From Betaproteobacteria bacterium (lineage in GTDB: Bacteria; Pseudomonadota; Gammaproteobacteria; Burkholderiales; Burkholderiaceae_D), in contig VGHX01000016.1 of NCBI GenBank assembly GCA_016868055.1, forward strand, positions 1 to 45,185: a DNA stretch of 45,185 nt. Reading direction: 5' to 3'. Shown piece after piece: positions 10,989-21,053 of this stretch (the stretch's first letter is position 1; the number at the start of each line of letters is the position of its first letter). Made by a program: the position numbers and the translations under genes. Below the pieces are notes generated by a model that was not told the origin of the DNA, made no database searches, and was given only the letters and a program-made list of their open reading frames with translations.

Positions 10989-13844
10989 ATGATGCAGCAA
11001 TACTTCTCCAACTCCTATCTGTTTGGAGGGAATGCCCCGTACGTGGAAGAGCTGTACGAGGCCTATCTCCTGAACCCCGGCGCAGTACCTGATAACTGGC
11101 GATCGTACTTCGACGCCATGCAGCACGTGCCAGCGGTTGACGGCTCTGACCGACCCGATGTGCCGCATGCCAGCGTGATCGCCTCATTTGCCGAGCGCGC
11201 CAAACGCGGTCCGATTCGGACCGTCAGTGCCTCTGCCGATGCAGAGATGGGCCGCAAGCGCGTCGCGGTGACGCAGCTGATTGCCGCGTACCGGTTTCTG
11301 GGTACGCAGTGGGCTAACCTCGACCCGCTGCAGCGCCAGGAGCGCCCGAATATCCCCGAGCTCGAGCCGCCGTTTTACGGATTCAGCGATGCCGATCTCG
11401 ACACGGTCTTTAACATCAGCAACACCTATTTCGGTCCTGAGACAGCATCGCTGCGCGATCTGCTGCAGGCGCTGCGCGACACCTACTGCCGCTCGATTGG
11501 CGCGGAATTTCAGTACATAACCGACCCCGCTCAGAAGCGCTGGATGCAAGAGCGGCTTGAGGCAACCCGTGCGACGGGCAGCTTTGGTGCTGAAGAGAAG
11601 AAGCATATTCTCGATCGAATCACCGCCGCTGAAGGTCTGGAGCGCTACCTTCACACCAAGTACGTTGGTCAAAAACGTTTTTCGCTGGAGGGCGGTGAAA
11701 GCTTCATTGCCTCGCTTGATGCGCTGATTCAACGCGCCGGCAGCCAGGGGGTGCAAGAGATTGTGATCGGCATGGCGCATCGCGGTCGATTGAATGTGTT
11801 GGTGAATATTCTCGGCAAGATGCCGCATGATTTATTCGCCGAGTTTGAGGGCAAGCACGCAGATGATTTACCTGCGGGCGATGTCAAATATCACCAAGGC
11901 TTTTCTTCGGATGTCTCGACGGACGGTGGCCCTGTGCACTTGTCGCTGGCGTTTAACCCGTCTCACCTTGAAATCGTGAACCCGGTAGTCGAGGGTTCTT
12001 GCAAGGCGCGGATGGATCGTCGCGGCGATAGTCAGGGTAACCAAGTATTGGCGGTGCAGGTGCATGGCGATGCCGCGTTCGCGGGTCAGGGCGTGGTGAT
12101 GGAGACGCTCAATCTGGCGCAGACACGTGGCTACGGCACTGGCGGCACGGTGCACATCGTTATCAACAACCAAATTGGCTTCACGACTTCGGATCCGCGT
12201 GATTCACGCTCAACCTTGTACTGCTCGGATGTGGTCAAGATGATCGAGGCACCGGTATTACATGTGAATGGCGATGACCCTGAGGCGGTTGTGTTTGCTA
12301 CCCAGATCGCGTTGGATTTCCGTATGCAGTTCCACAAGGATATTGTGGTTGATATTGTCTGCTTCAGAAAACTGGGTCACAACGAGCAAGACACGCCGGC
12401 ACTCACACAGCCGCTGATGTACAAAAAAATCGGGCAGCACCCTGGCACCCGCAGGCTGTACGCTGACAAACTGTCGGCGCAAGGCGTCATTGCTGCCGAT
12501 GGCGGTGATCAGATGGTCAAAGACTATCGTCAGGCGATGGATGAAGGTAAGCAGACTGTTGATCCGGTTATCTCCAACTACAAGAACAAGTTTGCGGTTG
12601 ACTGGTTACCTTTTCTGAATCGCAAATGGACGGATGCCGCCGATACCTCGGTACCGGCAACCGAGTTGAAGCGACTCTCGGAGCGCATCACCACGGTGCC
12701 TGAAAATTTCAAGCTGCACCCCTTGGTTGAAAAGGTGTTGGCCGATCGTGCCGCGATGGGCCGCGGCGAGATTAATCTGGATTGGGGCATGGGCGAGCAT
12801 CTGGCGTTTGCGTCGCTGGTGTCGTCTGGCTACGCAGTGCGTATTACGGGTCAGGATGCAGGGCGCGGAACCTTCACCCACCGGCATTCGGTGCTGCATG
12901 ATCAGAACCGCGAGAAGTGGGATGCAGGTAACTATATCCCGCTACAGCATGTATCGGAGCAGCAGGCACCCTTTACGGTGATTGACTCAGTGTTGTCAGA
13001 AGAGGCAGTGCTCGGTTTTGAGTATGGCTACTCGACTGCTGAGCCCAACACGCTCACGATCTGGGAGGCGCAGTTCGGTGATTTTGCCAACGGCGCGCAG
13101 GTAGTGATTGATCAGTTCATCAGTTCCGGTGAAGTGAAGTGGGGCCGTGCCTCAGGCTTGGTGATGATGCTGCCGCACGGTTATGAAGGGCAGGGGCCGG
13201 AGCATTCGTCTGCACGTATCGAGCGCTTCTTGCAGCTCGCTGCAGACAACAATATGCAGTTGGTACAGCCGACCTCGGCGGCGCAGATTTTCCATTTGCT
13301 GCGGCGTCAGATGATTCGCTTATTCCGCAAGCCCTTAGTGATTTTCACGCCCAAGTCGCTGTTACGAAACAAGGACGCTGGATCGCCACTCTCCGAGTTG
13401 GTGAAAGGCTCGTTCCACACTGTGATCGGCGAAGTGGACACCAAGCTGGACGCTAAAAAAGTCAAACGCGTGCTGGCATGCTCCGGCAAGGTCTACTATG
13501 ACTTGGTCAATGCGCGTAAAGAACGCAACGCGAATGATGTGGCGATCATCCGTGTCGAGCAGCTGTACCCGTTCCCGCACAAGGCACTGGCGACTGAATT
13601 AGCCAAGTTTCCGAATTTTTCTGAGCTGGTGTGGGTGCAAGACGAACCGCAAAACCAAGGCGCCTGGTTCCAGATACAGCACAACATTCTCGAGAACCTG
13701 AATGACGGGCAAAAGCTCGCTTATTCCGGTCGGCCGGCTTCAGCGTCACCTGCGGTTGGCTACTATGACAAACACTACGCACAGCAAAAAGCATTGATCG
13801 ATGCCGCGTTCTCCAAACTGAAAGGCTTTGTTTTAACCAAGTAA
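10989..13844 (+). CDS. odhA: 2-oxoglutarate dehydrogenase E1 component
   Basis: Thiamine-diphosphate enzyme that decarboxylates 2-oxoglutarate and succinylates the lipoyl group of OdhB. The 951 residues match the OdhA/SucA family. The N-terminal E2-binding segment starts with SNSYLFGGNAPYVEELYEAYL, split here by the length limit as SNSYLFGG then YVEELYEAYL. The thiamine-binding core carries MAHRGRLNVL near residue 260 and the GDAAFAGQG motif near residue 360. The C-terminal transketolase-like domain includes GRGTFTHRHSVLHDQ and LPHGYEGQGPEHSSAR. An AAAGGTGAG Shine-Dalgarno precedes the ATG at suitable spacing. It starts the odhABL operon. Also known as sucA. Confidence 0.97.
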   Translation: MMQQYFSNSYLFGGNAPYVEELYEAYLLNPGAVPDNWRSYFDAMQHVPAVDGSDRPDVPHASVIASFAERAKRGPIRTVSASADAEMGRKRVAVTQLIAAYRFLGTQWANLDPLQRQERPNIPELEPPFYGFSDADLDTVFNISNTYFGPETASLRDLLQALRDTYCRSIGAEFQYITDPAQKRWMQERLEATRATGSFGAEEKKHILDRITAAEGLERYLHTKYVGQKRFSLEGGESFIASLDALIQRAGSQGVQEIVIGMAHRGRLNVLVNILGKMPHDLFAEFEGKHADDLPAGDVKYHQGFSSDVSTDGGPVHLSLAFNPSHLEIVNPVVEGSCKARMDRRGDSQGNQVLAVQVHGDAAFAGQGVVMETLNLAQTRGYGTGGTVHIVINNQIGFTTSDPRDSRSTLYCSDVVKMIEAPVLHVNGDDPEAVVFATQIALDFRMQFHKDIVVDIVCFRKLGHNEQDTPALTQPLMYKKIGQHPGTRRLYADKLSAQGVIAADGGDQMVKDYRQAMDEGKQTVDPVISNYKNKFAVDWLPFLNRKWTDAADTSVPATELKRLSERITTVPENFKLHPLVEKVLADRAAMGRGEINLDWGMGEHLAFASLVSSGYAVRITGQDAGRGTFTHRHSVLHDQNREKWDAGNYIPLQHVSEQQAPFTVIDSVLSEEAVLGFEYGYSTAEPNTLTIWEAQFGDFANGAQVVIDQFISSGEVKWGRASGLVMMLPHGYEGQGPEHSSARIERFLQLAADNNMQLVQPTSAAQIFHLLRRQMIRLFRKPLVIFTPKSLLRNKDAGSPLSELVKGSFHTVIGEVDTKLDAKKVKRVLACSGKVYYDLVNARKERNANDVAIIRVEQLYPFPHKALATELAKFPNFSELVWVQDEPQNQGAWFQIQHNILENLNDGQKLAYSGRPASASPAVGYYDKHYAQQKALIDAAFSKLKGFVLTK

Positions 13845-13904
13845 AGACCCCGCAGGTCGGTGGAAGCCGCTGGCCTGTGTGACAAACCCGAAACGGAGTA
13901 GGTA

Positions 13905-15191
13905 ATGGCCATTATTGAAGTACACGTCCCGCAGTTATCTGAATCTGTCGCCGAAGCGACGCTATTAAACTGGCATAAAAAAGTGGGCGAAGCAGTCGCC
14001 CGCGATGAAAACCTGATCGATATCGAGACCGACAAAGTCGTGCTTGAGCTACCCGCGCCATCGCAAGGCGTGGTGGTCGAGATTGTGAAGGATGATGGCA
14101 GCACCGTCGTGTCGGGCGAGATCATCGCCAAAATCGACACAGAAGCCACTGCGACAGCGAGTGCATCCGCCAGCGCGTCAGGCACGCCAGCCGGCACACC
14201 ATCCAGCACATCATCCGGCGCGTCAGCGGTGACGCCAGCCAGCACCGCCAGTGCGCCTGGTGCTGCCGCTGTTTCCTCGGGCGCGATTGCGATGCCTGCC
14301 GCTGCCAAGATGCTGTCAGAAAATCAGATGTCCGCCTCCGCAGTGACGGGTACCGGCAAAGATGGTCGCATCACCAAGGGTGATGTTATCCAGGCGCTGT
14401 CGCAGCCCAAAACGAGTGCGGCTGCTGCACCGGTCGCTGCACGCCCCGCACTGCCCGAAGTACCGGCGCAAATCGGGTTGGATTTAGGTGATCGTCCGGC
14501 GCAGCGTGTACCCATGAGCCGTTTGCGTGCGCGTATTGCCGAGCGCTTGCTCGAGTCGCAAGCGACGAACGCCATCCTCACCACCTTCAATGAAGTGAAT
14601 ATGCAGCCGGTGATGGATCTGCGGAATAAGTACAAAGACAAATTTGAAAAAGAGCATGGCGTAAAACTGGGTTTCATGTCGTTCTTTGTGAAAGCCGCTG
14701 TTGCAGCGCTGAAGAAATACCCGATTCTGAACTCGTCGGTGGATGGTAACGATATTGTTTACCACGGCTATTTTGATGTGGGTATCGCGGTTGGCTCACC
14801 ACGCGGCCTGGTGGTGCCGATTCTGCGCAATGTCGATCAGATGTCGATTGCGGACATTGAGAAAAAGATCGGCGAATTCGGTACCAAAGCCAAGGACGGC
14901 AAGCTCACGCTCGACGAACTGTCGGGTGGTACGTTCTCTATCTCGAATGGCGGCGTATTTGGTTCGATGCTATCGACGCCGATCATCAACCCACCGCAGT
15001 CGGCGATTCTCGGTGTACACGCTACCAAAGAGCGTGCGGTGGTGGAAGACGGACAAATCGTTATTCGTCCCATGAACTATCTGGCGCTATCGTATGACCA
15101 CCGCATTATTGATGGTCGTGAAGCAGTGCTTGGTCTGGTCGCGATGAAAGAGGCACTGGAAGATCCGGCGCGTCTGTTGCTTGATCTGTAA
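13905..15191 (+). CDS. odhB: Dihydrolipoyllysine succinyltransferase (E2)
   Basis: Core of the 2-oxoglutarate dehydrogenase complex, transferring succinyl from lipoate to CoA. The 428 residues are arranged as follows. The N-terminal lipoyl domain has the lipoylated Lys44 in the IETDKVVLE context. A low-complexity Ala/Ser/Thr/Pro linker covers about 82-125. A peripheral subunit-binding domain ([10 protein letters not shown] to GRITKGDV) covers about 128-165. The acyltransferase domain holds the catalytic motif [12 protein letters not shown] near residue 398. It starts 60 bases after odhA and is followed 9 bases later by odhL. Confidence 0.97.
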   Translation: MAIIEVHVPQLSESVAEATLLNWHKKVGEAVARDENLIDIETDKVVLELPAPSQGVVVEIVKDDGSTVVSGEIIAKIDTEATATASASASASGTPAGTPSSTSSGASAVTPASTASAPGAAAVSSGAIAMPAAAKMLSENQMSASAVTGTGKDGRITKGDVIQALSQPKTSAAAAPVAARPALPEVPAQIGLDLGDRPAQRVPMSRLRARIAERLLESQATNAILTTFNEVNMQPVMDLRNKYKDKFEKEHGVKLGFMSFFVKAAVAALKKYPILNSSVDGNDIVYHGYFDVGIAVGSPRGLVVPILRNVDQMSIADIEKKIGEFGTKAKDGKLTLDELSGGTFSISNGGVFGSMLSTPIINPPQSAILGVHATKERAVVEDGQIVIRPMNYLALSYDHRIIDGREAVLGLVAMKEALEDPARLLLDL

Positions 15192-15200
15192 GGGGCGGCC

Positions 15201-16625
15201 ATGGCTAAGCATTTTGATGTGGTCGTGATCGGTGGCGGCCCGGGCGGATACATCGCTGCGATTCGTGCGGCGCAGTTGGGCATGTCGGTAGCGTGTGTCG
15301 ATGCCTGGCAGAACGCGAAAGGTGGTCCGGCACTGGGCGGAACTTGCACCAACGTGGGCTGTATTCCATCCAAAGCCATGCTGCAATCCTCGGAGCATTT
15401 CGAGCATGTGCAGCACGGGCTTGCCGAGCATGGTGTCGAGGTCAAAGGTGTCAAGCTCAACCTTGCGCAGATGCTCGGTCGCAAAGACACTGTGGTCAAG
15501 CAAAACAACGACGGCATCCAGTACCTGTTCAAGAAGAACAAGGTTACGTTTTTGCATGGCCGAGCTTCATTCGTTAACGCTGATGCAGGTGCTTATGAGA
15601 TTGCGATATCAGCACCCGCAAACGATTCGGTGACCGGCAAGCACATCATCGTCGCAACCGGTTCGAATCCGCGTACCTTTCCTGACCTGCCATTTGATGA
15701 GCAGTTGATCTTGTCGAATACCGGCGCGCTTGACATAGCCAGCGTGCCAAAAAAACTCGGCGTGATTGGCGCTGGTGTGATTGGGCTGGAGATGGGTAGC
15801 GTCTGGCGTCGGCTTGGTGCCGAGGTAACGATTCTTGAGGCACTGCCAACTTTTCTTGGTGCGGCTGATGAGTCCGTCGCGAGTGAGGCGCATAAGCTGT
15901 TTGTCAAACAAGGTCTGGCGATTGAGCTGGGTGTGAAGATCGGCACAATCAAAACCGGTAAAGGTGTGCATGTTGAGTACACCAACGCCAGTGGGGCAGC
16001 GCAGGTACTTGAGGTAGATAAGCTGATTGTCTCGATTGGTCGTGTACCGAATACCGATGGGTTGCATGCCGATGCGGTCGGCTTGAAACTTGATGATCGC
16101 GGCTTCATTGCAGTGGATGAGCATTGCAAAACCAATTTGCCCAATGTCTGGGCGGTGGGTGATGTCGTACGGGGCCCGATGCTGGCGCACAAGGCCGAGG
16201 AGGAGGGCGTGGCTGTCGCCGAGCGTATCGCCGGTCAGCATGGTCACGTCAACTTTGACACGATTCCCTGGGTCATCTACACCTCGCCCGAAATCGCTTG
16301 GGTGGGTAAGACAGAGCAGCAACTCAAAGCGTCTGGCGTTGCCTATAAGGCGGGTAGTTTTCCTTTCATGGCGAATGGCCGTGCCCGCGCACTGGGCGAC
16401 ACATCCGGTTTGGTGAAATTCCTTGCTGATGCGCACACGGATGAAATTTTGGGTGTACACATTGTCGGTCCGATGGCCTCTGAGTTGATATCGGAAGCGG
16501 TGGTGGCGATGGAGTTTCGCGCCTCGGCCGAGGATATTGCGCGCATTTGCCACGCACACCCCACGCTATCCGAGGCTACCAAAGAAGCTGCGCTCGCGGT
16601 AGATAAGCGCGCTCTTAATTTCTAA
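15201..16625 (+). CDS. odhL: Dihydrolipoamide dehydrogenase (E3)
   Basis: FAD enzyme that reoxidises dihydrolipoate on OdhB with NAD+. In the 474 residues, the FAD motif [13 protein letters not shown] is at 8-20 and the redox-active disulphide is Cys49/Cys54 in [14 protein letters not shown]. The NAD-binding [13 protein letters not shown] lies near residue 191, the second FAD segment in [20 protein letters not shown] near residue 317, and the catalytic His-Glu pair in HAHPTLSEA near the C-terminus. It is the last gene of odhABL. The enzyme is often shared with other 2-oxoacid dehydrogenases, but its position ties it to this complex. Also called lpdA. Confidence 0.96.
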   Translation: MAKHFDVVVIGGGPGGYIAAIRAAQLGMSVACVDAWQNAKGGPALGGTCTNVGCIPSKAMLQSSEHFEHVQHGLAEHGVEVKGVKLNLAQMLGRKDTVVKQNNDGIQYLFKKNKVTFLHGRASFVNADAGAYEIAISAPANDSVTGKHIIVATGSNPRTFPDLPFDEQLILSNTGALDIASVPKKLGVIGAGVIGLEMGSVWRRLGAEVTILEALPTFLGAADESVASEAHKLFVKQGLAIELGVKIGTIKTGKGVHVEYTNASGAAQVLEVDKLIVSIGRVPNTDGLHADAVGLKLDDRGFIAVDEHCKTNLPNVWAVGDVVRGPMLAHKAEEEGVAVAERIAGQHGHVNFDTIPWVIYTSPEIAWVGKTEQQLKASGVAYKAGSFPFMANGRARALGDTSGLVKFLADAHTDEILGVHIVGPMASELISEAVVAMEFRASAEDIARICHAHPTLSEATKEAALAVDKRALNF

Positions 16626-16674
16626 GCCCATGCCCGTGCGGCGCACACACTACCGGGCGCATGAAAGCACTGGC

Positions 16675-17118
16675 ATGCACCGGGTCGGTTTACTGACAGC
16701 GTTAGTCATGGCATTGGTGGGCTGCGCCACGCAGCCCTCGCCGCCTGCGGGTCAGCTACATGTCGTGTCCTCGGCTCAGGGCAAGCCGCTCTCTGGAGCC
16801 GCATGCGTAGTGAGTAATCTCTCGGGAAGCTGGCAAGTGACAACGCCGGGCACGGTGATAATCGGTGAGCCCAGCGGTGACTTGCGCGTCGTGTGTCATC
16901 ACCCGGGTTATCGATCCTCGGAAGTAATCTACCGACTACCTTTGAGTGCTATCTCCAATAGCGGCACGCGGGTCAGCGTTGGTGTGGGCGGCGGCAGCTT
17001 CGGCAGTACCAGCGGCGTTGGGGTGTCGATGGGGTTTGGTTTTCCTTTGGGCTCGAGCAAGCAGCGCTACCCTGCGCAAATCACGGTTGATTTGACCCCA
17101 ACGGGCGACGCGCAATGA
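16675..17118 (+). CDS. Small putative lipoprotein of unknown function
   Basis: I do not recognise a named family. The 147-residue product from ATG 16675 has a lipoprotein signal peptide with lipobox LVGC and the modified cysteine at about residue 17. A beta-rich middle (LHVVSSAQGKPLSGAAC) has two further cysteines and resembles a carboxypeptidase-regulatory-like fold. A Gly-rich segment (about 105-132, repeated Val/Gly/Ser) precedes the C-terminus. A longer frame from 16630 lacks a Shine-Dalgarno and would place 15 polar residues before the signal, so the later start is preferred. The stop overlaps the zapE start in ATGA, implying translational coupling with zapE, and odhL ends about 50 bases upstream. 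Confidence 0.7.
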   Translation: MHRVGLLTALVMALVGCATQPSPPAGQLHVVSSAQGKPLSGAACVVSNLSGSWQVTTPGTVIIGEPSGDLRVVCHHPGYRSSEVIYRLPLSAISNSGTRVSVGVGGGSFGSTSGVGVSMGFGFPLGSSKQRYPAQITVDLTPTGDAQ

Positions 17119-18227
17119 ATGTGATCGAGTACTACGAGCTAGCGCTAGCCGAGCGTGGCTATCGCGCGGATCCTTCGCAGCGCGCTGCGGTCGATCGGCT
17201 TCAGCATTTGTACGATGAATGGGTGGCCTATCGCTCCAAGCGCGCAACACGCTTGACCAAGCTGCTGCATCATCCTGATATTCCGCGCGGTGTTTACCTC
17301 TGGGGTGGGGTTGGTCGTGGCAAGTCGTTCCTGATGGATTGTTTTCATGCGGTCGTACCGGTTCAGCGCAAGACCCGTGTGCACTTTCACGAATTCATGC
17401 GTGAGGTGCACCACGCGCTGGATGAGCAAAAAGATGTGGAAGATCCTTTGCAGGTGGTCGCAGAGCAGATTGCGCAGCGCTACCGTCTGATTTGTTTTGA
17501 TGAATTCCATGTCTCTGACATCGCCGATGCGATGATTCTGTACAACCTGCTGCAGCCCTTGTTTGATCATGGCGTGTCGTTCGTGATGACCTCAAATTAC
17601 GCGCCAGACACGCTGTATCCCGATGGCTTGTATCGCGACCGGATGTTACCGGCGATCGCGCTGCTCAAAGACAAGCTCGATATCCTGAATGTCGACGCCG
17701 GAACCGACTACCGAAAGCGCATCTTGGAGCAGGTCTCGGCCTACCACGCGCCGTTGGGTGCAGCGGCAACAGAGGCATTGCTACATGCTTTCTCCGACCT
17801 TGCCGGCGCGGCTGAGGATGATCCCAAGATCAGGATAGAATCGCGGGATGTTTTGTGCATTCGGCGCGCGGGTGGGGTGGTATGGTTTGATTTTGCGACA
17901 CTATGTGGTACCGCACGTTCTCAGAATGATTACCTCGAGATCGCGCGTCGTTTTAATACGGTGATTTTGTCGGATGTGCCGAAGATGTCATCCGAGATGG
18001 CTTCTGAGGCGCGGCGCTTTACCTGGCTGGTAGATGTGCTGTACGACCACCGGATCAAGCTGCTGATGTCTGCAGAAGTCGGACCGGAGCTGCTGTTCAC
18101 CGAGGGCAGTTTTGCGACCGAGTTTCAGCGTACGGTCTCGCGGATCGTTGAGATGCAATCGCGTGAGTATAAAGAAAGTGATCGGCGTAAGTCGGCGCTT
18201 ATGCTGGCGAAGCAGGCGGCTGACTAA
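17115..18227 (+). CDS. zapE: Cell division protein ZapE (AFG1-like ATPase)
   Basis: P-loop ATPase of the AFG1 family; in E. coli ZapE acts at the FtsZ ring. The 370 residues show Walker A GGVGRGKS (64-71), the family segment VHFHEFMREVHHAL near residue 94, Walker B LICFDEFHVSD near residue 125, the sensor MTSNYAPDTLYPDGL near residue 158, and a C-terminal region with RFTWLVDVLYD near residue 298. It starts inside the stop of the preceding lipoprotein gene. ZapE is commonly found next to odhL in Burkholderiales; its link to 2-oxoglutarate dehydrogenase is positional only. Confidence 0.93.
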   Translation: MNVIEYYELALAERGYRADPSQRAAVDRLQHLYDEWVAYRSKRATRLTKLLHHPDIPRGVYLWGGVGRGKSFLMDCFHAVVPVQRKTRVHFHEFMREVHHALDEQKDVEDPLQVVAEQIAQRYRLICFDEFHVSDIADAMILYNLLQPLFDHGVSFVMTSNYAPDTLYPDGLYRDRMLPAIALLKDKLDILNVDAGTDYRKRILEQVSAYHAPLGAAATEALLHAFSDLAGAAEDDPKIRIESRDVLCIRRAGGVVWFDFATLCGTARSQNDYLEIARRFNTVILSDVPKMSSEMASEARRFTWLVDVLYDHRIKLLMSAEVGPELLFTEGSFATEFQRTVSRIVEMQSREYKESDRRKSALMLAKQAAD

Positions 18228-18244
18228 ACGGAACGGGATATTTT

Positions 18245-18814
18245 TTGGCTCTTAAGAAAAATTTTGCGGTACTGGCTGCCTTGATGGTTTGGTCATTACT
18301 CTGCGCTAGCGCCGTCGCACAACCGGTTGATCCGAGCGGCGCTGCCGAGCAGGCGCTGGCGACGCAATTTCCGCCTGAATCGATTGATTCGGTCGACCGC
18401 GCCAATGACGCGCTTGCATTGGTTCCGGTTGCGCGCAGCGAGATCGTGCGTCGGGTAGCGCGACAACGTGCGCAGTGCTACGCGCAATTTTTTACCTCTT
18501 CTTGTTTGATTGATCTTCGCGAGAGCGAAAGGCGCGCAACAAAGGCAGTACGGCGGGTTGAAGTTGAGGCGAATGCGCTATTACGGCGCGAGCGCGCTGC
18601 CGAGCGCGATCGTGCGGTGGCTGACCGTGAGCGCCGCGCGGCCGAGCAACGCGCCAAGTCGGTTCCCATCACGGGCAAAGCGCGTAATGCTGAAAGCCCG
18701 GACGCTACCGATTCGTCGCTTGAGCCAGCTGGTATCGAGGCTGTCAAACCTGAACCGCCTGAACCGCCTGCGCCACCTTCCGCGCCAGCGCCTGCTAATG
18801 AAACTCGACCCTGA
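18245..18814 (+). CDS. Secreted Arg/Glu-rich coiled-coil protein, unknown function
   Basis: A 189-residue protein with a signal peptide (basic Lys-Lys start, hydrophobic residues 8-23, likely cleavage after AVA near residue 25). The core has a short motif CYAQFFTSSCLID (about 78-90), whose two cysteines could pair. Next comes a long charged helix rich in Arg, Glu and Ala (about 90-140), then a Pro-rich tail. I recognise this architecture as a conserved hypothetical of Burkholderiales but no function is known to me. The start is TTG (18245); an in-frame ATG at residue 14 would remove the basic part of the signal peptide, so TTG is favoured. Its 3' end overlaps the next gene by 17 bases. Confidence 0.68.
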   Translation: MALKKNFAVLAALMVWSLLCASAVAQPVDPSGAAEQALATQFPPESIDSVDRANDALALVPVARSEIVRRVARQRAQCYAQFFTSSCLIDLRESERRATKAVRRVEVEANALLRRERAAERDRAVADRERRAAEQRAKSVPITGKARNAESPDATDSSLEPAGIEAVKPEPPEPPAPPSAPAPANETRP

Positions 18815-19001
18815 TCAGCTACATGCGCGCGTGGTGGCGCTCGAGATTGAGCACCGCGATCTCGACGAGGCTATTGTGCGTTTGATTGATTTGCCAAACC
18901 GGGATGACTTGCTGCTGACGCGCATGAAGAAGCGCAAGCTTCAGCTGAAGGATCAGATACTGCAGCTGAAGATGTTGCTGGTGCCGGATATTCCTGCCTG
19001 A
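18798..19001 (+). CDS. Small DUF465 (YdcH-like) protein
   Basis: A 67-residue, mostly helical, highly charged protein with the DUF465 pattern: an N-terminal helix with EIEHRDLDEAI, a short turn DLPNRDDLL, and a Lys-rich second helix MKKRKLQLKDQI followed by a hydrophobic end. Members of this family are small cytoplasmic helical hairpins of unknown role. The ATG at 18798 lies within the 3' end of the preceding secreted-protein gene (17-base overlap in another frame). Longer versions of the frame run inside that gene and are rejected. dinG begins 15 bases downstream. Confidence 0.8.
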   Translation: MKLDPDQLHARVVALEIEHRDLDEAIVRLIDLPNRDDLLLTRMKKRKLQLKDQILQLKMLLVPDIPA

Positions 19002-19015
19002 CGTTTGATCTCATT

Positions 19016-21001
19016 TTGAGCGACGTCCCTGTCACTAACGAGCTTGTCGGTGTTCACGATGCCGAGGTGGCTGCGCTGTTTGCTGCCAGCGGCAGACTGG
19101 CCGAGCATATTCCCAGCTTTCGACCTCGGCAGTCGCAAGCGGATATGGCGTGTGCAGTGGCGCAGGCTATTGCGACCCAATCGACACTGCTAGCAGAGGC
19201 TGGCACCGGCACCGGCAAAACATTCGCTTACCTGGTGCCGGCCTTGCTGTGGGGTGGCAAGGTGATCATCTCGACCGGTACCCGCAACCTGCAAGATCAG
19301 CTGTTTTTGCGAGATCTTCCCGTGGTGCGCAAGGCCTTGAATGCGCCTGTCAGTGTCGCGCTGCTCAAGGGTCGCGCGAACTATGTCTGCCATTTTCATC
19401 TCGAGCGCACGCAGCAGAACGGGCGACTGACTGCGCGCGAAGATGTTGGCTATTTACGCGAGATTGGTCGCTTCATCAAAACTACCAGCAGCGGTGACAA
19501 ATCAGAGCTATCACGCGTACCTGAGAACGCATCGGTATGGCATCTGGTGACCTCAACCCGTGACAACTGTGTCGGTGCCGAATGTAAGCACTACCAAGAT
19601 TGTTTTGTGATGAGGGCGCGGCGCGAAGCCCAGCAAGCAGATATCGTCGTCGTGAATCACCATCTGTTCTTTGCCGATGTCGCCTTGAAGGATACCGGCG
19701 TCGCCGAGTTACTGCCGACCGCGAACACGATTATTTTTGATGAGGCGCATCAGCTGCCCGATACTGCTACCTTGTTTTTTGGCGAGACGGTATCTACCAG
19801 CCAGCTCATGGAGCTGTGCCGGGATGTCCTTGCGGAGGGGCTGACCCACGCCCGCGATGGCGCGGACTGGGGTACGCAAGTCGCGAGCGTCGAGAAAGCG
19901 GTGCGTGATCTACGGCTATGCTTACCAGCGGAGGGCGCAAAGCTGGCTTACGCGCAGATCGCTCAAAGCAGTCAATTTTTTCCGGCGCTTGAGCAAGTCA
20001 AAGCAATGCTCTCGCATTTGATCGAGGTGCTGGCGGCACAGGCTGAGCGCGCCGAGACCTTGGAGCAGTGCCGCGTGCGTGCATCTGAACTCGGCTTGAC
20101 GCTGGGCCGTTGGCATCCGTCTGCCAGCAGCGAGCCTGATCAGGCCGATGTGTTGTGGGTTGAGGCATTTTCCCAAAGCGTGCAGCTGCACCGAACACCG
20201 CTGTCGATTGCGCCGATCTTCAACAAGCAACGTGAGGGTGTGCCGCGTGCCTGGATTTATACCTCGGCGACGCTGGCGGCGAAAAATGACTTTTCTCACT
20301 TCACCTCGCAAATGGGGCTGGAGCTGGCTGCGGCGAAAAGCTGGCCGAGCCCGTTCGACTACGCGCGTCAGGCGTTGCTGTATGTGCCGACTGATATGCC
20401 TGATCCCAGTTCGCCCGCGTATATCGATGCGGTGATCGATGCCGCATTACCGGTTATTGAGGCGGCCGGTGGTCGTGCTTTCTTGCTTTGCACGACGCTA
20501 CGCGCGGTCAGGCGTGCGGGTGAGCGGCTGCGCGACCTGATCGCAGAGCGAGAGCTTGCCTGGCCTTTGCTGATTCAAGGAGAGCTCGGGCGTAACGAGT
20601 TACTCGAGCGTTTTCGCAGCGCCGGTAATGCGGTCCTGGTAGGCAGCCAGAGTTTTTGGGAGGGCGTTGATGTGCGCGGAGACGCGCTGTCCGTCGTCAT
20701 CATCGACAAGTTACCGTTTGCGCCACCCGATGACCCGGTACTCGCGGCACGTATCGCAGAGATGGAGCGGCGTGGTCAGAATGGCTTCATGCATCACCAG
20801 TTGCCCGAGGCGATTATCGCGCTCAAGCAGGGCGCCGGTCGCTTGATTCGGGATGAGCATGACCGTGGCGTGCTCATGATCTGTGATCCTCGCCTGATCT
20901 CCAAGCCCTATGGCCGTCGAATCTGGCAAAGTCTGCCGCCGTTCGCACGCACGCGCGATATCAAGGAGGTAGAAAGCTTTTTGCTCCGCGCGCCATGTTG
21001 A
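19016..21001 (+). CDS. dinG: DinG/YoaA-family ATP-dependent DNA helicase
   Basis: Superfamily 2 iron-sulfur helicase (XPD-like) acting in DNA repair and R-loop or replication-fork processing. The 661 residues include Walker A AEAGTGTGKTF with Lys68. The four cluster cysteines are Cys125 (ANYVCHF), Cys185 and Cys190 (DNCVGAEC) and Cys196 (QDCF). The DEAH box is at 242-245, and helicase motifs lie near the C-terminus (QSFWEGVDVRGD, and QGAGRLIRDEHDRG as motif VI). The start is TTG at 19016; no ATG or GTG lies near in frame and the Shine-Dalgarno is weak, so the exact start is uncertain. It follows the DUF465 gene by 15 bases. It could be called YoaA rather than DinG. Confidence 0.92.
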   Translation: MSDVPVTNELVGVHDAEVAALFAASGRLAEHIPSFRPRQSQADMACAVAQAIATQSTLLAEAGTGTGKTFAYLVPALLWGGKVIISTGTRNLQDQLFLRDLPVVRKALNAPVSVALLKGRANYVCHFHLERTQQNGRLTAREDVGYLREIGRFIKTTSSGDKSELSRVPENASVWHLVTSTRDNCVGAECKHYQDCFVMRARREAQQADIVVVNHHLFFADVALKDTGVAELLPTANTIIFDEAHQLPDTATLFFGETVSTSQLMELCRDVLAEGLTHARDGADWGTQVASVEKAVRDLRLCLPAEGAKLAYAQIAQSSQFFPALEQVKAMLSHLIEVLAAQAERAETLEQCRVRASELGLTLGRWHPSASSEPDQADVLWVEAFSQSVQLHRTPLSIAPIFNKQREGVPRAWIYTSATLAAKNDFSHFTSQMGLELAAAKSWPSPFDYARQALLYVPTDMPDPSSPAYIDAVIDAALPVIEAAGGRAFLLCTTLRAVRRAGERLRDLIAERELAWPLLIQGELGRNELLERFRSAGNAVLVGSQSFWEGVDVRGDALSVVIIDKLPFAPPDDPVLAARIAEMERRGQNGFMHHQLPEAIIALKQGAGRLIRDEHDRGVLMICDPRLISKPYGRRIWQSLPPFARTRDIKEVESFLLRAPC

Positions 21002-21053
21002 GCGGTATCAAAGCAGTGCCGCGTCGGGGATGCGTTGAGGTAAAATCGCAACG

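Noticed and set aside
13775-14308. 177-codon Ala/Val/Asp-rich open frame antisense to odhB
   Set aside because: It mirrors the low-complexity linker of odhB; the apparent hydrophobic repeats come from that linker's codons.
15609-16559. 316-codon open frame antisense to odhL
   Set aside because: A shadow of a well-supported dihydrolipoamide dehydrogenase gene, with His/Arg-rich composition typical of antisense frames.
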